A stretch of DNA of 64,000 nucleotides from Dermatemys mawii (lineage: Eukaryota; Chordata; Testudines; Dermatemydidae), in NCBI GenBank assembly GCA_007922305.1, contig ML677374.1, forward strand, positions 8,866,094-8,930,093. Direction: 5' to 3'. The translations under genes and the position numbers were made by a program. Position 1 is the stretch's first letter, and each line of letters begins with the position of its first letter. Below the pieces are notes generated by a model. That model had not been told where the DNA came from and did not search any database. It was given only the letters and a program-made list of their open reading frames with translations. This document shows, piece by piece, positions 35,769 to 48,450 of the stretch.

Positions 35769-36039
35769 ATTTAATGCTTAATGACCCCCTCCCTCTATCA
35801 TTCTTACCCCTAGCCATCCCTAATAACAGTCTCAAATTCTCAGCCTGCTGTCTCCTTTAAAATTCACAGATTCTTTATTCCAATGTTTCTAATCTAAATG
35901 CTGGCTGAGGCCACACGGGTGGAATAGTGGGGATCAGCACAGATGTATTTTTAAAAAATATTCTTTTGCATCCAACAACTGTCGCCCTAATGCAGTCAAA
36001 ACACTTAAAAACAACTCTTTGTTTCCTTTAAAAAGCACA

Positions 36040-36310
36040 GAAGGGTTGCTGCGATAAACAGCACCCGAGAGCTGTTAAAGCCCTCTTGTGGCAGTGAGTA
36101 TTGTTGGTGTTTTGCCAAAAGCCCGTGGAGCATTAAAACAGCAGGTTAGCAAAGCCAGACACATAATCTACTAAAATCAACAATGCAATAGCTGCAGCTC
36201 CACAGTCAGGAGTACGGTGTGGCTGGAGCAATTACATTTCTCTGCATTTATTTAGCCTTGATGGTAACAGTAAGTGTAAATTTTGCATAGAGAGCGCAGC
36301 AAGGAAATCA
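36040..36310. promoter_or_regulatory. Non-repetitive block, candidate conserved noncoding element
   Basis: No repeat words recognised. It contains 'gcattaaaacagcaggttag', 'gctggagcaattacatttct' and 'tttgcatagagagcg' (octamer-like). Offered only as a candidate for conservation testing. Confidence 0.2.
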
Positions 36311-38204
36311 AGGTAAGATAACTGTTTTGAGTCTTGCTAAATTTGAACTGTGGTCACAATATATTGCAATATTTGAGGACCATGTGGCTATCCATATGTG
36401 AAATAGAAAATGTATACACAGCAGCTCTTTAATGGAAAACGTGTATACATACTGTATAAAGTACATAATTATCCTTGTCTCTCTACTGTATGTTTGTATG
36501 CATATAAATTAAGGCACGTCTGGAAGAGCTGTTGTTTCAGTGCCTTACAAATGTCAATGTGTGTGTCTGTGTTAAATGTGTAAGGACTAATGTTGAACAG
36601 GGAGGCTTTATACATTAGATGCATGTGGACACCAAGAAGAATATCCTTCTTGATTCGAACGTGTGATCTGTATGTAAGCTACCGTCGCATGCCACATTTA
36701 TTTGGAACAGCAAATGATTCCAAGGCTTATGTGGAAATTGGAAAATTCAAAGGAGGCAACTTCAAAAGGTCTCTTCAGTGCTCTGCTCGCCTATGTCAAT
36801 GGGGAATTCTTGATCGTTGGTGCTCTTTTCAAATGGCTTTCTTTACTAGAATTGTGTAGGGGGACATTCTGCCTGCAGACAGACACCACCTCTGCGAACA
36901 TGCATCTCTAAGAACAGTATGCTTGACATAAATAGGACAATGGAGAAGCGTTCTCTGAATATATATCTTTACTATCACAGCAGAATGTTTTCAGTAGAGA
37001 CTCTCTTCCCCTTCATTGTGTTTGTGGAAGAGCTCTCGCTTATCTTGAGAAGATGGGACATAATGCATGCTCATAAAGCATATGCCGTGCACAGCACAGC
37101 TCTTGTCAGTCTCATCTCTGTGGGCACAGTGCAAGCCACAAACCCTGTTCATGAGCTCCACCACAGTAGTGATAAGGGATGGGGGATTGGTCATTTGCAT
37201 CCCAGGTGTAAAAAGGGAATGAGATTTTCTTCTATCCTGATATGTGTATTCCAGGCACTGCCTGTCTTCTTTAAGACCCTTGTTGTTATAGTATTGCAAG
37301 GGACACAGTATCTGCCCACACGGCACATTGTATTCAGGGCTGGAAATCAGCCAGCAATTCTAAATTCAGACTGAGAAGTGGGATTCAGACAGCATAACTC
37401 AGTTTTTATGTGTCGTGGGTTTAACTAATCTCTTTCTTCCTTTACAATAGATGCCTCTTAAAGGGCAGCTGATGGTAACCCTATGAATAAATACGCCCTG
37501 CTTCTATACCAGATATGTTATGCACCTCTCCTCCTTCATTCTTTTTTTGCTAAGGCTATTTGCATGAAAATAGGATGATGATTTTTTTTTGAGAGTCCAT
37601 CTGCTTCTGCTGCCTGTACTGCACCTGAAGTCAGAATCACTTGTGCATCACTATTGGCTGTGATGGAAACAGATACATGACCCCAACATCAGCCCGATGA
37701 ACTAGAGATTAGTCAAAACCAGGATCATGAATCTGAACCCCTCCAATTTCATGTGGGGGCACGGATCCAAGCCTACCCCTGTTTCCACGTTGGATCCTAA
37801 ACCATACAGGGCTATTGTTTTCTGGTTCTGGTTTGGATGTAGTTGAAATCTCACAAGAACATTCAAGATCTTGTGAGAGAGGCTGATTTCCTGAGATTTC
37901 TGAAATCTTGCAAGTACGTGATGTAGGTATAACCCGGTACAAAATCAAAGAGTAGCCCTGATTTGGTCTTGGTACAGTGCAGAGCATGAATAGATTTAAT
38001 GCGTTTTAATAAGAAAAGTCACCAGAAACCACCTGCATGTCTTCGCCCATAAAAAGAGACCGATCATAAGGCAACAGTGCGGGCGGACCATTAAGTGGCT
38101 TTGTAGGGGAATTGTCAGATGGAAAGAGAAGGAGTCAAAATCAACCCCTTTTGCTTCAGCTGTTTTTGCCTATAAAATACAGACAAACATGCGCTGCAAA
38201 GTTA

Positions 38205-38365
38205 AGATAAGAATGGCCATACTGGGTCAGACCAATGGTCTATCTAGCCCAGTATCCTGTCTGCTGACAATGGCCAATGCCAGTTGCTTCACAGGGAATG
38301 GACAGAACAGGGCAATTATCGAGTATAATCCATTCCTTGTTGTCCAGTCCCGTCATCTGAGTCGT
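38205..38365 (-). repeat. CR1 LINE 3' end, minus strand
   Basis: 'aagataagaatggccatact', 'gggtcagaccaatggtctat', 'ctagcccagtatcctgtctg' and 'ctgacaatggccaatgccag' form the reversed 3' end of a turtle CR1, close to the one at 11673 but shorter and less diverged. Confidence 0.8.
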
Positions 38366-38576
38366 TAATACTATGTCAAGCAGCAGTAGCTAAAGGATCA
38401 CAGCAAAGGGTGGAATAGTCCTGAAATATAAGTAGCCCTGGTGATGGTAGTGTCAGGGGGAGTGATGTTATAGTATGTCCATGCAGTGGTACTAGTCTAT
38501 TTGCCTGCTTGAGGATAGTGGTGGTATGCTCTGGACCCTCAGAGTGTGGTGCGGGAGCTGCCCTCTGGGGATGCAT

Positions 38577-38750
38577 TGTGTATGTATGTTGCCCCTTGTA
38601 CTGTGTGTGCGTGTGTGTGCTGCACACTGGATCTTCTGTGATCCAATGTGTGCGTGAATATGTATGCATATTTTTGCATGTATGTGTGCACACTGCAGTC
38701 TGGACCTTGTGGAGATGCAGTGTGTGTTTTGTTTGTGTGTGCACATGCAC
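38577..38750 (+). repeat. Degenerate TG-rich tract
   Basis: Imperfect TG/TGTGCG runs (tgtgtgtgcgtgtgtgtgct, tgtgtgttttgtttgtgtgt) interrupted by unique bases. This explains ORFs rich in His/Thr or Val/Cys on the two strands. Confidence 0.6.
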
Positions 38751-39123
38751 TGCTCCTTTCAAGTGCCATCTGAGTTTTGGTGCATCCCTTCCGAGCTACG
38801 TTCACAGCCAAAGAAGAGTATGAGACCCAAAAAACTAGATACTCTCAGTAATAAAGAACAAGAGGAAAGAAATACAGAAAATCTGCAATGTATGAACAGA
38901 TTCTTTTTAAAAAGTATGGTCCTCCAGGAAATTTCAGCTGCTCTTTAATCATTGGTGAAGGGATGAGGTTCTAATGTGGTTAGCACCATGGCCACAAAAT
39001 GCAGAGTAGCACTGCACAACAAAATGGGTTCCAATTAGTAATAGTTAAAGAAAACATTTAATGAAAGATTGGAAAGCTGTGACATTTCTTGATCTGTCCT
39101 CTTTTAAGATCAGATAAAACCCT

Positions 39124-39735
39124 TGACCCTAGAAAGAGCAGAGCCATTGAATTACACAGATGTGGTATGCTGGTGTACCCCATTTAAGGGTAATGATGTC
39201 CCAGGGCCAGTCAACCACGTTCCAAGGCTCAGCCCCTTTAAGAGCAGGCATGCTGGAATGTGTAGTTCCCTAAGGGATCTGGGGAATTGTAGGCAGAAGG
39301 AGGGGAGAAAAATATCAGGTGACAATCGTGTGATCAGCCACAGTATATAAAGGAAGCCTGTTGCTCTAAAAGCACAGAGGGATGGAGGAGTTTGCTGGTG
39401 GTGGAAATTTTAGTTGACAGACCTGCAGGGAGCAAAGCAAAGCTAGGAAAGGCTCTATAGGACCGTGAAGCCTTGGCAGGAAGGATAAGGGTGATGAAGG
39501 TCTGTAAGGACTTTGGGAACAGCTGGAAAGAACTGGTGAGCTTGGGGAAGGGGACTAGAAGACTTGCTTGAGTCTTTACTTTAGGTTCATAAACCAAACC
39601 CCCGAAGGGGAGTGGTAATTCAGAAGAGCCAGTTGTGGGTGTTTTTCTTGATGGGGATGAAGATCAAGGTAGTGAGTGCACCCGATGGCAGAGTAGGTGA
39701 GCAGCTGCTTCAGGTATATAGCAACCCGTGTTCAT
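39124..39735 (+). repeat. Possible LTR-derived repeat with TATA box
   Basis: 'ccctttaagagcaggcatgc', 'tgtagttccctaagggatct' and then TATATAAA at 39344-39351 followed about 25-30 bases later by 'gttgctctaaaagcacagag' resemble the promoter part of a retroelement LTR. I could not find its ends or a target duplication. It could instead be a local promoter for a noncoding transcript. Confidence 0.3.
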
Positions 39736-40530
39736 CCCCACGGCAGGTGAATTTCCACTTGGTATAAGAGTTTCAAACAAAACCCTAGGCACCACTGATG
39801 CCCTAGGGAAGCTTCAATATTGCACAAGATGCCTGTCCTAGGGTGACTCTTCCCTGTGCGGAGTGAAAACATGCATCGTATGTAAACTAAAATGTTTGTA
39901 TTTTAACTAGATTAACTTGGACATAAGGGCAGTGCATGGTCCGTTCAAGAGAGACTGGCTCCCAGTATCTCTTTAATCTTCTGAGTAACCCAATTAAAGT
40001 CAAGACTGTGCCAAGTAGCCTGTAATCTCTTACTGTCATCACTGTGTGATGGGAAAAAGCGCCATGCTAAATAAACTCAGGACAGTCACTCCAGCTCCTG
40101 AGACTTAAAAATTCCCAGTTTAACGATAATGGTCTATACCCCTTTTTGTATTTGAAGCACTCTCCAAATACTCATGATCTGCAAGGGTTGGACTTGGTTC
40201 CAAACTTCCTCAAAGCTGAGGAGTATTTGGATCTGGGCTTCAGGTTCAGGCCCATCTCTAATGTAGACTAAACACTCATTAAACCAAAGAAGATTTTGTG
40301 TTAAATAACAACTGCATTGTGGGAAACGGCACACTCAGCATCTCCACATAGTCCTGCCATCAGTTATACAAGTAACCAGAGCCCTTGGCATTTCTGGGTG
40401 TCTAAAAGACTCTTGACTACTGTGTAGCAAGTAGCTGTCTGAGGGTAAATCATTGCATTTTCTGTGAAGTAGAAAGACTAATAATAGAACATCTTTTATC
40501 CCAGCACTTTTGATAATAGGGGAAGGACCC

Positions 40531-41180
40531 TGTGATGGGGTGATCACCTCATAAAGACAGCAAGGAGTTAATAGGGCCCTAGGGAGTCTGTGCAGAAAGC
40601 AGACGATAGGAGAGGGGCTGTGAGGAACAGCTAATCAGGTCCCAGCATGCCCAGGCAGGAAGAACCGCAGGGCAGAGCCTAGACAGTTACTCCCTGGAGC
40701 TCAAGGAGGGAGGACTGGGTGCCTGGCAGGCAGAAGGAAGCTAGCACCCTGGACAGAGCAGTGCTGCTAGCAGGGACCAGGGGAACTAGAGAAGAATTCC
40801 TGGCTGGCTGGCTGCTGGGATTGCAGGCTGAGGCCCCGAAGCAAGGATGAAGAGGGTGCTGGGGCCACTGGGGAAGTGGCCGAATAATTGGCTGCAGTCA
40901 CCGCTGGGGAAGTGGCCGAATAATTGGCTGCAGTCACCGCTGGGGAAGTGGCAGGACAGTTGGACTGCAGCACTCGTTCCTGGAAGCGGGGAGCACAGGT
41001 CATGACACATCTGCAGGGTTGTGCCGTGAAGCGAATGCTGCGTTCCTTGGAGCGACATGGGTCCGGGAGCGAAAGCGGTGGCGTGTGAGGCACCACTGGG
41101 CCTGGGTGTAGTGACCTGTGGTGCTAATCCCCAAGATGATCAGCAGGAGGCGCCAGCATGGTGAGTGGAGCCCCATCACA
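40531..41180. mobile_element. 650-bp LTR-like element with 5-bp target duplication (solo LTR candidate)
   Basis: It begins TGTGATGGGG and ends CCCCATCACA, a perfect 10-bp inversion that includes the TG...CA ends of retroviral-type LTRs. GACCC flanks it on both sides (40526-40530 and 41181-41185), a 5-bp target duplication. No gag, pol or env reading frame lies inside. A solo LTR, left by recombination between two LTRs, is the simplest reading. No clear polyadenylation signal was seen, and the inverted ends are longer than usual, so a DNA transposon with 5-bp duplications remains possible. Minus-strand ORFs in it come from the internal tandem repeat. Confidence 0.7.
40870..40977 (+). repeat. 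36-bp tandem repeat inside the LTR-like element
   Basis: Units start at 40870, 40906 and 40942 (ggggaagtggc...). The first two are identical over 36 bases and the third diverges after about 12 bases. Variable tandem arrays are common within LTRs. Confidence 0.85.
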
Positions 41181-42017
41181 GACCCCAACAGCCAACACTC
41201 AAACTTGGGCAACTGGAGCTAAGCTCTGAAATAAGTGGCCTGACCTTAAAAACACCGAGCACCCCTCACTGTCAAAGGATGCTGCTGGTGCTCAGGGCCT
41301 GTGAAAAATCAGGTGCCTGGTTTTGGGCTCCTAAGTGTGAAAATGTTGTTGGTTGAAGTCCCCTTGTGCTGGCGGTGAGTGAGAGCCCTGTGCAGTGTTA
41401 GTGCTTTGTACCGGGCTTGCATGGTGCCATGAACCAAGCTAATACATCTGCGGCCCTGTCTGACGTGCAGGATTTCTGAATGCTGAGTTGGAGACATCTC
41501 TTCTGTCCTTGGATCTACTGAGGGTGTTACCCAAAAGAATTTCACAGGCTACGATCTGCTCCCAGAGAGTCAGAATAACTAGGACTTACTTCTATTGCAT
41601 GGTAGGACAACAAGGCTTCAGGATTTTGCACCCCTTCTGCAGCTTGAAGACACTTCATCCTCTTAAAAACTCCTAGGTAACAATGAGATCTATACTGTAT
41701 TGAGAAGACAGATTAGCATCACTAGACTTTAAATGCTGAAATAGTTCAACATATTGATCTCCCCTGCAATCCTGTCGGCTCCTGCCCCTGAGAAATTCAG
41801 GCTTTAAATTGTTTTGCTTTTGCTTTCTCTAAGAATGAGATTAGCAGAAATACAAATACTCTTTGACATTAAATAAAAGCTGATTATTTTGCTATGATCA
41901 CACATCCAGTTGAACAAAGTCCTTTATCAGATCAGTTTCAACAGCTCCAGTTAAATCAATGCTGTTTTATCATGGCAACATCTGTGTACGTAACCAACGT
42001 ACGCTCACTAATGACAT

Positions 42018-42104
42018 ATGGCCAGATCCTCACCTTGTGTAAATTTGCACAGTTGCTTTGAAGTTAGTGGAGTTCGGCTGAATTACACCAGCTAAGGATC
42101 CAAT
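42018..42104. repeat. Palindromic element, full copy
   Basis: Left arm 'tggccagatcctcaccttgt' plus 'gtaaat'; right arm 'gaattacaccagctaaggat' plus 'cc'. The centre is 'tttgaagttagtgga', reversed relative to the copies at 31691 and 35660. About 87 bp. Confidence 0.65.
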
Positions 42105-43756
42105 CAGCTTCTGAAGTAGCCATTTAACAAGAAGTTTTACGGTATCCCCTGCAAAGATAGATTGTAGGATGTCTTTCTGGGTCCACTTGAGAGCCCCCAA
42201 CCTCTTCGTCACTCACCAGACTGCTGTCTCTAATGTGTTTTAAGTCTCTGGAGTCTGAACAGAGTCCAGCCACAGTGTTTGCCTTGGGGTCCTTAGACAA
42301 ACTCTTGGGGTGCAGATGCTCTATCTAGCACACCATCCTGACTGTTTACACCATACAGTCCATTGCTCAGGACCCTGGAACCAATGCTGACCCCTCGGGT
42401 TCCTCTGTATCTTAAACACATCCTCTCCCAAAATCCCACTGATGATGTGAGCCTTCTGCATTGCAGATCAACACTCTCAGGTGGCCTATGATTAGATTTA
42501 GTATGTACAGGACTCGAACACACAGCATTGTTCTTCAGTAGCATAAGAAACGCACAGATATGCAAAAATAATAAATCTTATGTGTGGTTCTCTGCCTCAG
42601 TTTCCTCTCCACTCAGGAATCTTCTTTGAGCTGGTGTCAGGGTCATCTGAGGCTCTCTGACATCCTTCTCTTGTAGTGCCTGGGTTGGGTGGATTCTAAA
42701 ACATGGAGCCTTCTCCCTCCACTTGCCTCTTTTGACTGTGGCTGGTCTGTCCCCTTCCCTTCTCCTGCCCAAACTTCTTGTGTGTGAGTCTTTTCCCCTA
42801 CGAGTCCTTTCTAAACCTCTGTTTGGACAGTTCTCTCTTGTTGGCCTCCTTGGGGAATTTCCACTTCCTCCGATTTGCACCTGCCTTAGGCAAGAGGAGG
42901 AAGTATCTTCTCCCAGCTTGGGAAACCCCTCTTAGCATATATATTGGCTGATCAAGGAACAATCATTATAACTGGGAACTCCCCATTGCCCTTGGTCTGG
43001 TGTGTACCTGTTGTAGATCCTGTTGGCAATGGGTGATCAAGCAGTTTGATATTAACAACTGCATAATAATGCCATGATACCAACCTGAATTCATATGTTT
43101 TACTTACATTTCCAAAATGGTCACAGTCTATTCCCACTGGTACTCCACTTTACTTTGCACAAATAAATCAAACATCCTTAGTGTCTTGGTTGTATTTCTA
43201 GTACAACTTTACCATCAATATATTGTGACCAACAATCTTAAAAAGCCACCAGCACCTTTACTGAGGCAGAAACCTAGTTCATGTCCCCACCTTTTTATAT
43301 CACTAATGTATGTAGATGTCGTAATTGGAATGTTTCCAGTAGCTGTTCAAATTTTAGAAAAATTACACATCTTAAATGTAAATAGTAGTTCAATCTCCTG
43401 ATTGGGTTTGGTTTTTCAAACAACAGAGTAACCAGTAGAGGCTTCTAATGCTTCAGGACAAATCAATTTCTGTAATCAGCAGGGTGTTGCTCTAGATACT
43501 TTTAACAATTCTGGGCTAAATCCGATGTAACCTTGTCTGTATTCTTCAAATGCCTCTTACTGGGTGACCTCAATTAAAAATGAGCTTACGTTCACTCTTC
43601 CATTTGAATTTGTTGGTATGTAGACTTGTTAGTGAAGCTGAAAAGGGGCTGTTTGGATGGGTGATTAGAGCTGGATAATCATAAAGGCCAGTCTAAGCTG
43701 AGGTTTTGACTTCCCTGTGTGACCACTGGTAAGTCACTTGGCCTTTCTGTATGTAA

Positions 43757-43915
43757 TGGTATGTGTACACTGTCATCATGGGCTGCAAGTGCAGCTTGTG
43801 TAGATGTATTGCGCTAGCTTTAATCTAGCTAGTTTGGGTACCAGAGAGAGAAGCTGCAGCTGCATTGGTTTGTGCAGCTTGTTTAAAAGGATACAGACGA
43901 GCGGATCTGGGGATT
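43757..43915. repeat. 'GGTATGTCTACAC' MITE, diverged
   Basis: 'atggtatgtgtacactgtca', 'ttgcgctagctttaatctag' and 'ctagtttgggtaccagagag' match this family; the right end is eroded. Confidence 0.4.
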
Positions 43916-45482
43916 AGCGTGATTGAAATGGAGGTGTCCAGGGAAAAACCCTAGAAGCATTTGTGTTGTGTTTTGTTTCTGCTGGATTCTTATATTCTCT
44001 CAGAGCAAGGACTGTTCTGAAATATTTAGAAAGGGCCTGGCATGGAGTGGGTGCTAATGCAAATAAGTATCTGCCAGTCTCATTGCATTTTTCTTCCTTT
44101 GGTCAATCTCACGTTTAGATAGAGAGGGGAATTGGATCTTCAGTTTTATATGCACATGTTGGCAGCCCCAAGCTTATTTTACTGTATCCTGAGCCTCACA
44201 GATAAATATACGAGATCTAGGGAGTGTTCCCAACTGAGTTGGGTAACCTGGCACATAGTGTAAGTTGCCATATATTCCTTCTCTGTGTTCCAAGTAACAG
44301 TGCGAATGGGATCACAGAAATGCATTACAGGTAGGCTCATAATGAAAATTAGTACAACTGGCTAGTTCTCTGACTTACATAAATCATATTAAGGCATCCC
44401 AGAAATGTACCCTGTTGTGTTTGATGTTTAGCTAATAATCACCTCTTGTGTGACTGAGTTGTTTCTGATCACCTTTGGTAGTTGCCTGAGATAAGTTTCA
44501 CTAGACCTGAGAAAACGTGTTAATATTCCATAACATGTCCTGTTAATGAACAATGCATCACAAATAGCAACCTGCAAAAAACAGGCTTTAGAATCTTCTT
44601 TTCCTGCACAGAAACCCACTGCTCAAGACATGTTGGTAGATTTCCAGCCTCATCCCACTGTAGCAGTAGCATGGTGAAAAGTAGTAGGCAGCCTCCTTTG
44701 TTCTACAATTCATTCCTGTGCTGCTTTGCTTTGCCTTATTGATAGGGCTGGGACGTGGAATGTCTTTTAGCTGCCATGATATAATCTAATCATATTCCTG
44801 CATGGGCACTACCTTTTTATATATAATTGTAATGAAAAGATGAATAGTGTTGCTGCAGTGCATGAGGTATTATAACATTAGTGATGCAATCTGTCTTCTG
44901 CAGCCAAGGTAGCAAAGAAAAGAACTCTACTGTCCTTCCTGGGCATAATTTCAGCACCAGCTGTGTGGACTGTTCATCATAAAGATAGTGCTAGATACTA
45001 ACAAGTATCCCCATCTCTTTCTTGCCTGTATTTAGGTGATCTAGCACAGATCTTTCTATATACAAATAAATGGATACGATCTATGCCAAGTGTTCTTCGC
45101 AAATCAGAAATAAATGCCTGATTTGTGCATAATCACTTTAGAAAAAAATCTAAGTTTCCTTCCTGATGAATTCAAGTAGGATGATACTTGCTGGCATTTT
45201 GGCAATTGTAGAAATCTGAGATGGAAAAGACTTGCTGGGAAAATGCTAAAGAGGACTGTAATTTTGGGTGTCCTGAGATGGTTTTGAGATATTACAAGTT
45301 GGACTCTTGAAATTAGAGAACACTTCTGAAAGTTTAGTCCTTACTGTAGGACAGATTACGTCCATAGGCGTCCACAGGAGGCTCAACAATGGGTGAAGAG
45401 TTCACAATATGGCCAGCGTAGTTTTGTTCAGTACAGTGATTCAAATCCAGACCTGGTCTCTGTGGATGCATCTCTGATGTAG

Positions 45483-45770
45483 AGTTGGTCAGGAATTTTT
45501 TGATGAAACCCTCCTTTTGCAAAAAAATAAAAATAGTTGTGTCAGAATCAAAAGTATTCTTGAAATGGTTTTGAGAAATCTCCTCACTTGAAACATCATT
45601 TAAAAATGTTGAAATTGTCAAAATGCTCCATTTTAACACTTCAGAAAATATTTAGATTTTTTGGAGATGAAATGAAATGTTACTTGATTTAGACTAAAAG
45701 AAAGAAAGAAGTCAAAATTGAAACTAAACATTTCAAATTACTTCAGTAAAACATTTTGTTGGACCTGAAG
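45483..45770. repeat. AT-rich 'GGTCA-GAATTTTTT' repeat
   Basis: Starts 'gagttggtcaggaatttttt' and continues with 'aaatgttgaaattgtcaaaa' and 'aaatgaaatgttacttgatt'. The longer relative is at 54832-55192 and a fragment at 6784-6834. Confidence 0.45.
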
Positions 45771-46969
45771 TTGTGCTCTGAAGCCTTTTCCCTACAGTAT
45801 TAGGTTTGCAAAATAAGTCTTAATTTGTACCTACATGTGCCTCATTATGGATGGCGCTGAGCACTCCCTGAACTCAGCATGAGTTAAAGGCACTCAGCAC
45901 CCTGCAGGTGTTTCCCAGGGTTCTAATCCTGTCTCTCCCTGCCTGGGGTGCACTCTCATGTTCCAGGGTCTGTTCTTTTTCTCTGGAGCCTACTTCCACC
46001 ATTTCTCTCTCACTTGAAACAAGGGGAAGTCAGGACACACAGCTGCTGCAATCTCAGCCAGCAGGGGGCGTTTTTTGCATGACACAGCTACTGATCTGCA
46101 GCACATTAATTAGCTGATTACACTGCTAACTCAACATGAAGCTGTGTTATTCATGCGCAAACTATGTTAAAATAATGCTAAGTGGTCTGGCTTAACACAG
46201 CACAAGGTCTGGCTAATTCCAGCCTGGGCTGGCTGCAGCTGTCAGAGGATTATTTTGCTCCTTTAGAAAACAAATGACAGTCATTTTACCCCCGTTTTTG
46301 ATAGACCCTCATTAATAGGTTCATTAGTGCAAATTTGTGCAAGCTGCAGTCTTCTGATAGAAATGCTGTCCTTTGATCTGGCTGAACTTGGTAACAATAT
46401 AATATTTAGCACACTAAAAGCAGAGCCCCTTCCTAATCTGCCCTAGAAATACAGTTCACACACGGTAAAATGCAAATGTGTGCTACTTCCTGACCTTGGT
46501 TTATTAATAAACAAAACAGCAATAAGACAATAAAGTTCTGCTGGTGCCTCACCAAATTTAGCTGTTCCAAGGGATCCTTCCTGGAAGACTGCTCAGCCCT
46601 ATATCTTCTCTCCAGCTGCCTTAAATCCAACTGGGGAAAAATTATTTCCTCACTAGAACTCCTTGAGCCCTTTTTCAGTGGAATCAATTCCTGCAAACTG
46701 GGCAGTTATTTCAGGCAAACATGGCCAGCTGGATTTTTGTTACACCAGTTCTATGCTGATAGCGTTTCATATGCTTAAATGGAATCACTCCAGTGTAAGT
46801 GAGGGGAGAACCAGGACCATAGTTCTTTTCATTTTCAAATTGCTTTACCAATGTGTGGCTAAGTTCCGTGCTGGCTTGGAGCCTTGTGGAACTTCAGTGA
46901 CTTCAAAGGGCGTACACCGGCTCTCAGTGCAGAATCGGGGCCAAGACTAGCCCCTTCTGAGGCAAGCAA

Positions 46970-47100
46970 TATTATTGCCCCCATTTCCAGAAGGGGGAAA
47001 ACTGGGCCAGAGTGGTGACATTTCCATTGGCCCCCATAAGAGTTAGACTAGAAGTCGGCACTTTCAGGCTGCCATTCCTCTGATCAGGCCACTAGACAGG
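46970..47100 (-). repeat. MIR-like SINE, minus strand
   Basis: 'atattattgcccccatttcc', 'gggaaaactgggccagagtg', then 'gttagactagaagtcggca': reversed MIR words, with the head region eroded. Confidence 0.45.
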
Positions 47101-47430
47101 ACCCCTTGACATTTATTGTACTGTGTATGCAGCTTATGCTGTGCATATGGATCAGTAATTTGGAAGAATGTATTTCCCTGGCCCTGCATACCCTCTCTCT
47201 TACAGTGTCTTGGGACTGGATTCAATAGCCTTTAAACACCCTCTGAAAACCCCTCATTTTGAAATGACCAATCAACTTTCTCATTAGTTGCACAGAAATG
47301 CCAGTAGGCAATGCAGGTTCACTCCTGCAAGAGACTGAGCGACCTCAATTCGCATTACGTCATGGAAAGCGGGAATGGAGGCTGATCAGCAGCACACAGG
47401 AGGCAACTGGAACCTTGTAGGTATGGCCTT

Positions 47431-47705
47431 TAAGGGTACGTCTACACTGCACTCAGGAGGGGTGATTACAGATAGACCCGGGCTACCTTTGGTGCAGTGA
47501 GCTTGCTTAAAATAACAGTAGTTATTTTAGTTGCTGCTGTGGCATGGTTGGCGGCAGCATGGGCTAGTGGCCTGAGTACTATTCTCCCCCACCCCTCCAG
47601 ACCCAAGGCTAGCCCTCCTCACACGGTTATTTTTAGCAGTGTAGCTCGATCCTAGATAGCTTGGCTCTGTCTACCCGTGCTGTCCAGCTGGCAGCATAGG
47701 CCAAA
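47431..47705. repeat. 'GGTATGTCTACAC' MITE, well preserved
   Basis: It opens 'ttaagggtacgtctacactg' and contains 'cacggttatttttagcagtg' and 'tagctcgatcctagatagct', shared in inverted form with 284-535. The right end is not sharply defined. Confidence 0.6.
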
Positions 47706-47918
47706 GAGGATAATGCATGTTTATGAGGGTCGGTTTGCTTTGCCCGTGTGTGTGTAAATGAATGTGTGAGAAAGTGGGAGGGTGAGTGAGGGGGTGGGAT
47801 GTGAGACTAGAAATGCTTCATTATCTGTCATTTATGGGAACTGCTGCTTCGTTTTCTGCAGGAAACCACACGTGCGATTAACAGTTACCAGGCAGCGGCT
47901 ACTGGGCAAGTTGGGGCC

Positions 47919-47963
47919 ACCAATTCTTCTTTTTCTCACTCATCTTCTTTTTCTCACCCATCA
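47919..47963 (+). repeat. Short tandem duplication (about 18 bp)
   Basis: 'cttctttttctcactcat' is followed directly by 'cttctttttctcacccat'. Confidence 0.7.
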
Positions 47964-48154
47964 GCTCTGACCCTTAGCTCAAGCAGGACCTTTGCATTAA
48001 GGCTTTTATTATAAATCAGACATAAGCACTGACTGTGGATGGCAGGTGAGTTAGCGTCCTCATGACTCTCACAACCATGTGCAGAAACTAGAGAGAGATG
48101 TGGGGGGGAACCCATCTGTGATATACATCTCAGTTACTCAGTCATCTAGTTTTG

Positions 48155-48209
<55 letters not shown>
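48155..48209 (+). repeat. Compound (CT)n(CA)n microsatellite
   Basis: CT repeats from 48155 to about 48187 with one 'ctgtct' interruption, then CA repeats to 48209. Likely length-polymorphic. Confidence 0.95.
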
Positions 48210-48267
48210 CTGTGATAAACACATTCAGTGGTCAGTATAAATGGAAGGGGAACGTGGTTGCTCGTTA

Positions 48268-48450
48268 ATAACACTTGGTGCTTCTTATCTGCAGATCTGA
48301 AAGTGCCTTAAAAAGGAGGTTATGTCTGAATACCCTCATTTTACTGCTGGGAACTGAACACCAGGGAGAATGACGTGATTCTGACTTTCCCAAATGACAA
48401 TGGAGACCAGCTGGGAATCTAAGATGATCTCTTGGCTTCCACTCCCCTGG
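48268..48450 (-). repeat. MIR-like SINE, minus strand
   Basis: 'ataacacttggtgcttctta', 'gatctgaaagtgccttaaaa', 'ccctcattttactgctggga' and 'ccagctgggaatctaagatg' are the reversed MIR body in order. Confidence 0.5.

Noticed and set aside
36590..37374. Cluster of ORFs of 70-150 codons on both strands
   Set aside because: No domain, no splice-site frame and no similarity I recognise. Consistent with random open frames in intron DNA.
38376..38823. ORFs rich in His/Thr or Cys/Val on opposite strands
   Set aside because: They arise from degenerate TG/CA repeats.
40870..40977. CRISPR-like array
   Set aside because: The 36-bp units are directly tandem with no spacers, in a vertebrate genome, inside an LTR-like element.
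40767..41096. Minus-strand ORF with 12-residue repeats (SPAVTAANYSAT)
   Set aside because: The repeats are the translation of the 36-bp tandem units in the LTR-like element. 36 is divisible by three, so the frame stays open by chance.
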